Below are positions 23,881-35,645 of a stretch of DNA of 64,000 nucleotides, piece after piece. The stretch spans positions 1-64,000 of the forward strand of contig ML769459.1 of the NCBI GenBank assembly GCA_009733575.1, given 5' to 3'. The position numbers and the translations under genes are program-made. The notes under the pieces are model-generated. The model did not search any database. It saw only the letters and a list, made by a program, of their open reading frames with translations, and was not told where the DNA came from. Position 1 is the stretch's first letter. Every line of letters starts with the position of its first letter. This DNA is from Gymnopus androsaceus JB14 (Eukaryota > Basidiomycota > Agaricomycetes > Agaricales > Omphalotaceae).

Positions 23881-26800
23881 TCACCCGCCCATTCCTAGTC
23901 TCCGTTTGACGCCAGCAGCTACATTAGGAGGAGGAGCAGTAGCAGCAGCCACCGAAGTAGCACTTTCGGCCTGAGTCGTTCGAGGCTGTGTCTGTATCTG
24001 TATCTGTATCCCATGGCCAGTCGCAGCAGGACCAACCTTTGGATTGCTTACGGCCGCCTGAGCCTTCGGCGTGATTGGTCTATTTTGTATTCCCCGGAGC
24101 AGACTTGAATTCTGCGGAGCACGATGTTGTAGTTGTGATTGCGATAACGTGGAAGACGCATTGTTGCTGTTCGAGTTGCGCGGAGAGGCAAGTCGAAGAG
24201 AATGTTGGGGAGTTGTGGTGATCACTGGTACGGAAGGACGAGGATGGAATGATGTCGATGAGCCTTGATAAGGCAAGTGTCGTGAGGATGAGGATGCAGC
24301 TTGCAGAGGAGCTGCATTCACAGGCTGGAGGTTGAAGCTTCCCGATGAAGTAAAGTTCATATAAGGAGCGCCTGTGTTCCAGTTAGCGTTAGCAACACCG
24401 GAAACACAGAGCATGTCGAAGACAAACCTTGGGAGGACATCTGTGGAGTATAAGCATGTCCGTACTGCGTGGAATACTCTAACGGACGGTGTCTGGATGT
24501 CCTGTTACTGAAAATAAAGCGGAATGAGTAGCATACGAAAAACGCCGAACGAGAGAGACTTACTATTCAGCAACGCGTTTCGTAACCTCCACCTCATCCG
24601 GCTTCTGCTCGATTCAAAACTTGACAGATCACCTTCCGCTCGGGGACTGAAAATATTGACGGTCTGTCGATGAACAGAGCCTGGTTACAGCATGAGCAGC
24701 AGATTACGGGTGATGAAGAATCGAAAAAAAGACTCACTGGATTCTCTTTAATCACCGCAGAAACAAACACTGACAAATCCTTCGACTTTGTCTCTCCTCC
24801 GACCTTCCTTTGTGTCGCGTGCGATAGATACAAAAGAGACTGAGCTCGAGTGCAAGCTACATAGAGTAGTCGCCTGAAGAATCCTTATATTAGTATTGGC
24901 GGAAAAGTAGATTTAGGCTTCTTCTACTTGCCGTTCTTCTTCGATATCATCAGTTCGATAAAAAGGGAATGTTCCCTGCTCCACTTTAGCCAGTATATTA
25001 GCAACGGTACAAGGAGAGAGCAGTTAGGAAGTCACTCACCTGCAGGCACCATAACGACGGGCCACTCAAGACCTTTAGCTGCATGACACTGTAGAAATCG
25101 TTACTTTCTGCAACGCTTTGGTGAGTATGGTATTCACTGCGCTTCATGTAGTGAAACAAACCTCATTTTCGCCCTCTTTACTCTGGTTGTCTCCTTCCGA
25201 AGAGAGCATCGAAGCTTGTAGAAAAAGGCGGAGAGGAGTGTCTCTAATCAACTGGTTTGAGCACGTATCAAATAGTCTGGATATAACGCCTGAATACCTA
25301 GGTCTTTCCTCGCCAGGCTCTTGGGTTTCGACGGTTGAAGGGCTGTCCTGCAAGTCAGATTGAACATCACTAGCGAACGTTATCAGCTCCTGAACATTCT
25401 CCCATCTCGTATCCCAGTCAGGCTGAGTCTTTCTTAAATGTTCTTCATAGCTGATCAACTCGACCAGGCGATGGATGAGATCTGACGGAGACGCGTTTTC
25501 CGAGGCCAACGTTCTAAGAATGCGCATGGAGGTAACGAACGATCCCAATTTGCGTTTTATGGGAGGCTTGATATCGGGGGTTTTGCCGTCATGGATCTTC
25601 TCCACCAGCTCTAAAAGGTTTAGTTTGGACTTGTCTGCCCGGGATAAAAGCTCTGCGATAGTCTGAAATGAAACATGAGAGGAGATGAACGAATAACTTA
25701 TATGTACCAACCTTTTCGCCAATCCCTCGCGCAGGAGTGTTGATTGCACGTACGAATGCGGGTATAAATTGGGGATTATCTACGATTTGTAGGTACGCAA
25801 GTAGGTCTTTGATCTGTTGTTCAAGGTCAACCGAACGTCAAATCATGAACATACAAAGTGCTGCTGACCTCCAAGCGTTCAAAGAACTTGTGTCCACCCA
25901 AGATACGACTCGGAATACCTTCTTTCTGTAGCGCACTTTCGATGGTACGTGAAAGCGCATTGAACCGCACTGAGAAAATGTCAGATCGTTTCCTCGAACA
26001 AAGTTTTCGGTTGATTAAACATACGAAGAACAACGAAATCGCCCCAGTTAAGAACACCTCCCATATGTGCAACGATGCGTTTGATTTCACCAGCCAAGAA
26101 CGATGCTTCAATGTGTTCTGAGGGAAAGGACCGTAGGACGGGGATTGGACCTACGGGGTGAGAGGTACGAAGAGATTTCTGAATACGAGTTTTATCTGCG
26201 ATGATCGTATCAGTATAAGTTTCAGATCTTTCGGTGAGTTACCGTACCCTGAGCCACAATCGCTAAACTAGCCTTAAGTATAGATGCGGTTGAACGATAG
26301 TTTTCTTCTAGCAGTATCTGTTCTGTGGAGAAGAAATCTTTGAAGAGTAGTCTCATCAGATCTTTTGTGCACTGAAGGTAGTCAAAGCGCGTACCCTTTT
26401 GCATTCTAGCCAAATTACCAACTTCAGCCGATCGCCATCCGTAGACTATGTTTAAATAAGGACTAGGAAAGGATGTAGAAGAACGATAGACGAACTTGAC
26501 TGATCAGGATCTCCAACGACAGTGACACAGCGCGCAAAAGCAATAGCCCTCATCAGATCATATTGGGTGACATTTGTATCTTGACTGAACTCTCGTTATG
26601 GAAAGGAGATAGAAAGAAGACCATATAACTTACAATTCATCTACCAGTACATGCTTGCACCATTTGACTGCATCATGGTTCTCGGTGAAAAGTTTCACTC
26701 CAAAGAGCAGCAGGTCGTCGAAATCCAAACTATTGTTCTTGCGCAACGTTTTCTCGTACGCCTCGTAGATTTCGGCCACCACAAGATCAATGTCATTGAC

Positions 26801-27499
26801 GGTCGAGGATGAGGTGAACGGTTCCTTGGAGCCTTTGGGACCATGGCTTTTGGCTTGTATGTCGCGAAGGAATTGGGTCGCAGAAAGGCCTTTGGCTTTA
26901 GCTTTGGATATGAGAGACAGAACCGTGCCTTCTTTGAGGGTGATATCCTTGGCGTCTAGATCATGCCTGTATTTCTTCAACAAGGGCGCGATGATCTTCT
27001 TGCTGTTGAACGTATGAGCTACAGCTGGATTTCGAAGAGCGAGATATACGTACCTTTCCTCTGCATCACAGACGGTAAAGTTTCCTTCTAATCCGATACT
27101 CCGCGCATATCTCCTCAAAAATAATGCACAGAGAGCATGAAATGTCCCCATTCGAACTTCTGCGTCTTTTCCTTTCCGATGGCCTTTGTGAGGCGTTCTT
27201 TCATTTCATTAGCGGCCTTGTTGGTAAATGTTACGGCGCATATTGACCAAGGTGGAAGATGGTGGTGTAGAATCAAATGAGCTATGCGAGAGGTCAAGAC
27301 CTGTGAAGAGATGAGGTTTTGGAAAGTTTAAGAAAGATGATTGTTGGACCTTGGTTTTTCCACTTCCTGGACCCGCAAGTATTTGGAGAGGAATCTCGGG
27401 AGAATGTTGGACAGCTGAAAGCGCGTCAGTACGTGTAGCTGGGCTTGAGACGATACTACCTCTAAGCTGGGCTGGATTGAGAGATTTGAGATAATCCAT
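23881..27499 (-). CDS. SRS2: SRS2-type UvrD/Rep superfamily 1 DNA helicase
   Basis: ATP-dependent 3'-5' DNA helicase/translocase that in yeast strips Rad51 from single-stranded DNA. All core motifs are visible in order: motif I LAGPGSGKTK, Ia CAVTFTNKAANEMKER, LDFDDLLLFG, Walker B VLVDEL/QDTN, motif III VVGDPDQS/VYGWR, motif IV LLEENYRSTASIL, HAAKGLEWPVVMVPAG (motif V region) and motif VI EEERRLLYVACTRA. The C-terminal 180 residues are low complexity (Ser/Asn/Gln/Pro-rich). The gene has many short introns. The start at 27499 (MDYLKSLNPAQLR) was chosen because it places the Q-motif-like NPAQ at the expected distance; an upstream ATG at 27556 is in frame. One extra base near 25091, inside the STCHAAKG-like block, breaks the frame. 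It is divergent from the next gene with 117 bp between starts. Confidence 0.88.
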
Positions 27500-27616
27500 G
27501 GACGCGTGAAGAAAGACGCGATTGATCGCGTGATGGATTGATTGCGCCACGGTCACATGGCTTATTGTTCGACATGAGGCCGGCTCTTACCTAAAACTTT
27601 CAACTCGACCTCGACG
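27500..27616. promoter_or_regulatory. Compact divergent promoter (SRS2 / disordered protein)
   Basis: 117 bp between two opposing start codons. It must contain both promoters and leaders. No TATA box stands out. Confidence 0.4.
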
Positions 27617-30600
27617 ATGGCGACGGCAGAGAATGCGCATAAACCTCCTCTGCGCGAGTCTGCACCTCGAATAGATCTATCGAAAGCTTTTGGTTCTGCT
27701 AGTGCCAAAAAGAACAAGAACAAGAACAAGAACAAGGCTAATATTTCTACTCCATCTTCTAGGCAGCCTATGGTAAATCACAACAGATTATCTGGACATG
27801 CTATCCCATTAGGTCTACTTTCTCCTCCCGCGAGCCAAACAAATGTGCTTTCGGGAGGATCAGAATCCGAACACGGGGGCTTGGACCAGCACTCGGTCCG
27901 AGAGCAGGATCCTGCCAGGCTCTTGATCAGTCCTCCACCAGAGGAAGAATTAATCGCAAGTCGAAGATCTAGTTTTCATAAACCATCTGTGAGTCTTCAC
28001 CTCTCGATGTTTTTATTATCACTCATTGCTTCTCAGACATCTCATCTGAACAACACTACGAATTCTATTGCTTCACCTTCTACTAAATTTCCACAACCTA
28101 AACGCAAGAGATCTATGGCTCCTACACTCTCCTATTCAGGCAGTAATTCTTCCGAGGGTAGCACTGCTGCTGTGCAGCCCGCAAGTGGCACAGGTCCTCT
28201 GGCTACCCCAAACCCGAAACCTCGTAAACAGTCCAGAAAGTCTAACCGCGCTCATGTGCGGACCCCTTCCGATGTCTCCATGGAATCCCCTACAAGGGCA
28301 TTCAGTATGGCTGAGAAACAGGCAAACCCGTCGTCTCCTGCTGTTCGTACGCCCACCCGCAAACGAAGCTCGTACCAATTAATGCGGTCTCCTCATACCA
28401 ACAATCCCAATGCCGATTACATTCCTCCCTTTCGGCCAGCTGCAAACGAGGAGGCGACAGACATCGATGATGACTTACTCTGGACACAGACGAGAAAGCC
28501 CGCTCGAATGGGTCGGCGTAGCGCCACTCCAGTAGTCATACCGCCGTACGAACCTCCCGCTGTCGTCTTTACACCTCCAAGGGAAGTCGTACTGAGCCCT
28601 ATTACATCGGTGACCAAGTCTAGGCAGAAACGGAAAGCGGGAAAAGGGTTGAAACTGGACATCCAAGTGAAGAAGGAACCTCCCGTCATCGACTTGTCCG
28701 CTCCTATGCCTCCCGCTAGTCCTACTGACGACCCTTTGCTGCTGAGTGGACCCCCGGAGGAGGATCTTACTGCTACTCCTTCCCGAAGTCGTGTTATGCG
28801 CGATGCTTCCGTGTTCACTAACCATGCGCTGGAGCAGAGCACAACTGCAGCACCAGAGATTCCTCGCCAGCGCGAAAGCCTGCCGCCTTCGTCTCCTCCA
28901 GCACCGAATGATTCGTCCTCGCCTTCGCGGGCCACTTACCGCTGGCAGAACACTGGTGTTTACGCCAACAACGATGAATCTTCGGACAGCATGGATCTCG
29001 ATATGCAACCACACGAGTACGCGGATGTCGAGGGCCCTATTCCTTTCTTTTTCCCGGCAGCTGGATCTTGGAGTGATAGTGACGACGATGATGTGAGTTA
29101 CTCCAAGAGGAAAATCATCTCCATCCGATGCTCATTATTCTTCACAGATACGGGACTCACCTCATACTCCTGTTCGCGAGACGGGTGTAATTGATCAAGG
29201 GATTGGCGAATTCACTGGTCGTTGGCATATGACCAAAGTTCGCACCAAGGCGGACCCACCCAGCAGCGCGACACGGATGCGGATTGAAGACTGGGGTAAA
29301 CCGATTAGTCCGTATCCATACCCTGTTAGTCGACCATCCTCGGGAGCAGGTGTGAGGTTGGATAGTACAAGTCCTTCGCCATCTCTGCGGCCAAGGACGT
29401 CTACTCATGAGGCAGGGGAGGCTGAGAAGACTACACTCGGCTCTGAAGTAGTAGAAGAAGGAGAAGGAGATGACACTGCTACAATCAGTCGGACTCGAGT
29501 GGAGATGAACTTGAAGAAGAAGAAAGTATGAGCGTGGAGCATCGGACTGGTGGTACTCAGGAAGTGGAAATCCAACCTGACGATGAAGATCAGGCTGAGG
29601 AGGAGGAACAAGAAGAACAGGAAGTTCGCGCTCTCAGTCTTCCGCCAGAGCAAGAGGATAGCGAGGAGGAAGAGGAGGAAGTTAGAAGATTGAGCCTGGA
29701 GCCGGAGGAGGAGGAAGACAATCACGATTTGGAGGAACAAGAGGAACCGGAAGACAGAGAGCCTGAACCAAGTAGGACTGATAACAGCGGTGCAGCTCAC
29801 TCTGCGTCGACATCACAACCTCCGTTCCGTCTTCATTCTCGTGAAGCTCCAGTTTCCTCTCCTCCTCTGCGAAATTTATCTTTCCTTCGATCATCCAACC
29901 AGACCCGGGGCAGTCTGCGCACCTCGGATCCAGTCGAGCGAGCGAAAGAACTCTTCGGTGTGCGCTCGAGTCCACTCAAACCGTCTTCAGCTTTGGCAGA
30001 GGAGGTATCCGACGATGAAGATCACGAAATGGAGCCGGCTAACGAACTCCGCATCGCAAAGCCTACGGAGCAAGAGCAGGAGATGGTGGAAGAGGAAGTA
30101 GCGCTGGTCGACGAAGATGAAGCCGAAATGAGTAGTGGTGACGAATCTGATCCTACCGTCGAAGATCCTGGGCTAGTCCAGATCACCAGCTCGGATCCTA
30201 AAGCTGCTGCGAGGGCCGCTGCGATTCTTAAGCAGGTATGTTCGTCTACGATCGTAGACCGTGATGATTCTGACCTTGATTTCTGTAGCACGACTATGAT
30301 TGCTTCACAAAAATCGTTTTGAAGCAACAAGAGCAACACCGACGGAAATCCTTCCAGCATTCGACCGTGGATGAGCTGAAACGAGATAATCGACGCAAAA
30401 CCCTTGCTGGCTCGGGTGTCGTCAAAGGCAAAGCTCGTGCTTCCCCCAGACGATCTCTAGGTACCGTCATCGGGGACAAGGTCTACATACCTGGTAGTCC
30501 AGTGACGACTTTGGGAGGATTGCTAGAGGAAGCAGAGAAGACAGTTCAGTCGGAGCAGTTGAAAGGCCTTACACCTCGTACCGCGCACTTCGAGTCTTTC

Positions 30601-31969
30601 GACAGAATCTCCATTCGAGGAGAATGCATTGGTGGGAATGGCGCTTGGTGAACGGGATCCATTCCATACGCCTCAGGCTTCCAAATTCGGATCCGGGTCG
30701 AGACCTCGAAGCTCATTGGTGCATGAGGTTGTAGATGGTGGAGACGTTAATGAGCGGTCTAGCAAAGAATGGACAAAGGATGATTGGAAGATCCTCGACG
30801 GGTGCTTCACAGACGAGAGGATAGAATTAGCTTCCCGGATGCAATCCGAATCCCTCCTGACTATGGAGGATGAAGATGAAGAGATACCACTGGCGGGAGT
30901 GGACCTGGTTGATGTCGACGACGTGGTTAGAAGGTTTATGACTGAGATTGGCGGGGAAGAGACTACCGATGCTTATGGTTGGTCAAGGTAAGCTATCAGT
31001 TGCCATGTTTTAAAAAACTCGCTAACCCTCATATTCAGGGAAAGTCTTGTTGCCAGGGCCAAAGCTATTCAGAACAAACAGCGAGCAGGGAACGTCGCAC
31101 CACCTACGACTCCTTACACTCCACGCACTGTATCGAAGACTCGCGAGCCACGACCAACGAATATGCAAGTGCCTGACCTCACGCCGCTTGGTCGGCGACC
31201 TTTCCCTGCTGCAAGGAAACCGGTTTCTTTGCCTCCCCCTGCTGGACCAGCCGCTCCTTTTAGCACAATACCCGATAACATTCAGGAGCCACCACCGAGA
31301 CGGAAGGTTCCTGCTACTTTATTGGCTCCTCGGTATTCGCATCTTCTAGATGAAGCTGTTGCTATCAGCCGAGAACTTCCATCTCCAGAGCAGCCATTAA
31401 CATCTGTGAACGATGATACCCCTCCGATCGCGGAACCCTCTCTGAAAGCTACCTCGTCTCAACCCCCAGAAGCTCCCGCTCAACGCCCAAGAGGCCTAGG
31501 GCGCCTGTTTTCTTACATCCCTGGCCTTTCGAAATCTTCTGCTCCTACTCGTAAACCAACTCGCGAATCGCGACCAGGCCTTCCTCTTCCTCCTGCTGAA
31601 GTTTTGGAAAAGCCTCGAGGTCCGATCTCCACACCGGCGCGTCCCCCTGTTCCCAAAGCGAAAGCTCCCAAGGAATTGGTCAACTTGAATCATCAACCAG
31701 TTCCAGAACCCAAACTTCCTTCGATGATACCGAGGCCTAAACCGCAAAGACTGGTTGAGCTGAATCCAGTTGGACTGCCGGAGGAGTACCAGCAGGTGGT
31801 GGAGCCTGTCAGACCTAGAAGAAGTAGCGGTGGTAGTGTGAAAGATTTGGTTAAGGATTTTGAAAAGCGGCGAGAGTCATTGGAGGCTGACTCTCATCAG
31901 CTGACGAAAGCCAGAAGCATTGGAAATTTGAGGAAAGGTGGTGAAGGGAGACCGATCTGGAAACCGTAA
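27617..31969 (+). CDS. Large intrinsically disordered acidic protein, unknown function
   Basis: A roughly 1,350-residue protein, almost wholly disordered. It starts MATAENAHKPPLRESAPRID with a KNKNKNKNK tract (SAKKNKNKNKNKANISTPSS), then long Ser/Pro/Arg-rich stretches with TP/SP sites (RTPTRKRSSY, TSVTKSRQKRKAGKGLKLD), an extremely acidic block at 29580-29790 (Glu runs), and TEWTKDDW-like KEWTKDDWKILDGCFTDERI, the best candidate for a folded or binding segment. The end is a Pro-rich region and a basic tail. Basic nuclear-localisation-like clusters and the acidic tract suggest a nuclear, phospho-regulated scaffold, which is inference only. Introns include 27989-28036 (a multiple of three with no stop, so retention would be tolerated). 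The frame shifts by one base near 29496 and 30600. Confidence 0.65.
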
Positions 31970-32380
31970 ATTGTTGGATACTTACTTTCGAACCCTATGC
32001 ACTTTTTTTCTTTGAGCTTCAATATGCCAGTTATGCGGATATCTGTATGTATATATACTTATGTATGATTGCATGAACATATCGTAGTTTCGGATGTCAT
32101 TTTAAATCGATGAACCCAAAGGCACATTGAAATGTTTGACCTCATTATAGATCCTATCCCCTCCACTGGCGCTCCCTTACGTGGTGGCTACTTCTAATCT
32201 AATTCTGATATATTTATCAGCTTCGCTTTGCTGAGACAGAACCCCGCATCTTGAATCCAAGGCATTGCAATTTTGGCCGTACATCTTCATGGAACCTCCT
32301 CACGTGAACGGAAAACCTACAAGACAAAAAGGTTAAAAGCCCTAAACGGGGATTCTAGAACAAGCAGCGGATTGGATTTA
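31970..32380. other. Intergenic, no gene seen
   Basis: 3' flank of the preceding gene followed by low-content sequence; no coding signal. Confidence 0.3.
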
Positions 32381-32960
32381 TCGATAGTACTGACCAGTGT
32401 GTCTTCAAGTTCAACTCTCGTCTTGAAGCTCTCCTCAAGCTCAGTATATCTCCCCACTCCAACCAAACTGTCATGCAGGAACCACCGAACTCTACCCTCT
32501 CAAAGCCTAGCCGCTTTCGGCTTCGGGAAAAGCAAAGGCCTTGAGGAAGCGGCAGGTGAGAGCATAGGTGGAGAGTCTCGAAAACAACCTCAAGCATGTA
32601 CACGAGGATGAGGCTCAGATCTCCAAAAGTTGACGCGTAGAAAGATGTGAAACTCGTCGAGATTACTTCGCTTCAAAACATCCTCTCGCTTGTTCGTCGG
32701 GTTCCACTGGATATTCTCTCTCAAATCTTTGAACTTTCATGCCTTCCCAAGGACCGCTGGATTGCCCGTTCTAAGATTGTTTTGGATACATTTACCATTC
32801 TTAAGTGTGTGTAGCTTGAAGAATATATCAATACCAATACCAACGATACTGCAGGTGCACGTACTCTGAGTTGTGTCTTGACCAGATTCCGAATGATTCC
32901 AATGCAATGCCGGCCTGTTTTGGCTACATGCTTATGCCACACTCGCCTGCAAGTTGTAAT
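32381..32960 (+). pseudogene. F-box protein remnant
   Basis: Coding-like pieces typical of agaricomycete F-box proteins: a heptad-like coiled coil (VESLENNLKHVHEDEAQISK) followed by SLVRRVPLDILSQIFELSCL, the F-box core (rxLPxEILxxIFxxC). The pieces lie in different frames with stops between them and nothing recognisable downstream of 32960. Likely a decayed member of a large multigene family whose intact members recruit substrates to SCF ubiquitin ligases. Confidence 0.45.
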
Positions 32961-32987
32961 GCCCTGCCAATATGTATGTACCTCATG

Positions 32988-34657
32988 CTAACGACAACAG
33001 AACATGAGCGTCATATTTATCATAATTGAACGCCGGGCCCTGCATCTGTTCCTCCAAATCGCCAGCTGTTTCCTGTCTAAATGGGGTAAATTTAGCGTAG
33101 TTAGGACTGGAGGACCCAGCTGGACTACCTGGGTGTGAGCTGAGACCAGCTGGGTGCTTGGAATGGAACTAGTGTGGAGAGCTGTCAACTCGACGCCTCC
33201 GTCTCCTCTGGATGAAGAGCCTCCTTCGGTAGTCCCATGGTCATTGTTAGTGTGACGACAGTTCACTGCAGGAATAAGGATAATCACGCTGGAGAGTTGA
33301 GGGAAAGAGAGGAGAAACGTACAAGAAACAAGTAAAGAGAATGTATAAATTTTGGCCAGCATCATGTCTGGAATGACTAGCAAGGCAAGGTGAGGTTAAG
33401 TAATAGATAGCGTTCAACTTGAGGATGGACTGGACGTACCGAAATAAAACCCGATATTACTACAATTAAACAGACCAACAGCGATAGCTTGAGCGAGAAG
33501 GGACAGAAGGTTGCATTCCACTGTCCGGACGAGGAGTTTACGCAAACGTCCATGGATGGCAGAAATGCCCGACGGGAATTCAGGTTTCATTCGGAAACGG
33601 AGGTCAAGGTAGTAGATCATAGAGCCTGTGATTAGGACATCCGCGGCTCTGTTGAATATTTAGCTTGAGTACTTGTCAATTTGATAGAGAAAAACTTACA
33701 CGGAACCCACCAGCCATATGTATGCCACAGGTCTAAGTAATGATCAGTTAAGGGTTAAGTTTACAGGTCAACGCAAGTGTATTCTTACAGAACAAGCGTG
33801 AGATCCGAGATGGACTTGTGTGTTGCTCCGATATGTGTCATCCAACAAACGATACCTAAAAAGATTCAATTAGGCGTTTGCTAGATGAAGAGAGGCGAGA
33901 TGGGAGTACACCAGCCCAATATGGAGAGGCATCCTATCACTACCGACAATATCCAATTCTTTCTCATGGACATCATCCAAATACGCCATGCATAGAAGAG
34001 CTGCACAGTGAGGCCACATGTTGTCCTGCAAGTAGTAGCCAGCATTAGCGCACTGAAACCACAAGTGGAGCTGCCATCTCACATGAGGAAGCCTTCGCTG
34101 GGAAGCTCCCAAGGGATGAATGCCATCACAGAGGGATCTAAAGAGCAAGGGTGGTTAGTAAGTTACTATTAGAATGGTTCTCGAGACTCACTCCCGTAAT
34201 TTGCAACAGCCCAGTCATAGCTCCAGATACCTGCGAAAATAGGTATCAGTAGGCATGAAGCTCAGATGAGGAAGACGTCGACCAGTTCCAATGGTGTCAA
34301 CAATACACATGCTGACACACAGAATAACCAGCGATTTGAGCCACCATGTATCATTGGGGAACTTTGAGAAATAGGACCATGCTGGTGAGGCTTCGCGTAA
34401 GTACCCGAATATGTGATCAGTGCGTTCAAGAACTCACCGGCACAAAGTACGATACCCATCGTTAGGTACTGTAACAACAGTACTTGAGCCCAATTCATGT
34501 CATGAGATTGAAGACCTTTACGAACCGAAAGGTAATTGCTGACAACCTGATGTAATCCATTAGCTGCCTCAAATTTATATTCACTTTGGAGAAGACCCAC
34601 CACTCCTCCAACTGAAATATTAATCTGGGCCTGCTCTGCTGGAGAAAGGGCCGGCAT
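32988..34657 (-). CDS. DUF6534-like multi-TM protein
   Basis: Mushroom-specific integral membrane protein of the DUF6534 type. It starts MPALSPAEQAQINISVGGVV, like the family's conserved opening. Later exons give WSYFSKFPNDTWWLKSLVIL (the YFxxFPxDxxxLK signature), MCIVDTIGT, VQLFYAWRIWMMSMRKNWIL, ADVLITGSMIYYLDLRFR and LLVRTVECNLLSLLAQAIAV, then AKIYTFSLLVSL near the end, giving about seven TM segments. Seven or more short introns interrupt it. The last part is Ser/Thr/His-rich and then turns basic and unlike the family, so the true stop may differ. The biochemical role of the family is not known. Confidence 0.65.
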
Positions 34658-35645
34658 CGAGAAGTTTCTGGTGTTGGGGAGAACAGTGAGTGGATGTGAA
34701 AGGATGATAGTAGATCAAAGGTAAATGTTGAAATACAGTAGTACTGACTCACCGATTCACCATTTTCGCTGTCTGTAATAACCCTGCGTACATTAAGTAG
34801 TACTGTAGTAGATCTTGGCCTCTTTTAGTATACATCGGGAGTGTTGGAATTTGGGTCAGAAAATGGAACTTACAAGGATGATTGGATACAGAGAAAAAGT
34901 CCGTCCGAAAATCATACAGTTAGGAATTTTTGAAAATCGAACTTTCACTTCCTTCTAGTAATTATGTACCTGTTGGGGTATCTTTCATACGTGACGGGGA
35001 TCTGGACCAAGCGATATATTAATTTCAGGGCTCAGTTTCGACACTGTTCGAACCTTTTCGAAACTGCAATAGTGGCGATTCTTGCCATAGCCATGTCTTC
35101 TTCAAATCGCCAAGACTAGGATTTAAAATGAACAGCGCACATCCACATTTTTCCGAAAGTGACTGCAAAAACTTCTTACAGCAACCATACATAATTATAC
35201 TTTCTCTTCGGATTGCCGAAAAACGTACCAACTGATAACGACCGTGACCACTGTGGAATGAAGCATTGTTCACCAAAAGCTAATCCACAGTCAATTTGTG
35301 AATCTTCAGCGAGGGCGACTGGAATCTGCTGGACGGGATAAATCAAGGAAGTCGACGACTTCGGTGTAAGAAGGTTGTTTGCGCCGCAGGATGGATGACA
35401 GGAGCGATTACGAAAGAATGCGCGCGCAGATGAGGACCTCCTGAATACGAACATGCTGAAGGAATTTGCCCAATGGTTGAGATTCGGTTGTATTCAGATG
35501 AGAAAGAACTCGCCATCAAACGTTCGAAGTCCACCACTACCGCGGGATGAGGTCTAGTGTTTCAACACGAGAGATAGAACAGAAAAATAGCAGTTGATTC
35601 CATACAGAAGCTCGTTACTATACACGTTTCAAAAGCACTTATCAA
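34658..35645. other. Intergenic, no gene seen
   Basis: About 1 kb between two minus-strand genes. Open stretches at 35025-35540 overlap in different frames and show no motif. Confidence 0.35.

Noticed and set aside
28417..29014. Long minus-strand open frames within the disordered protein gene
   Set aside because: They overlap each other in different frames and reflect low-complexity codons on the coding strand.
29405..29800. Leu/Phe-rich minus-strand frame suggesting a membrane protein
   Set aside because: It is the complement of the Glu/Asp-rich acidic tract (GAG/GAA codons read as CTC/TTC).
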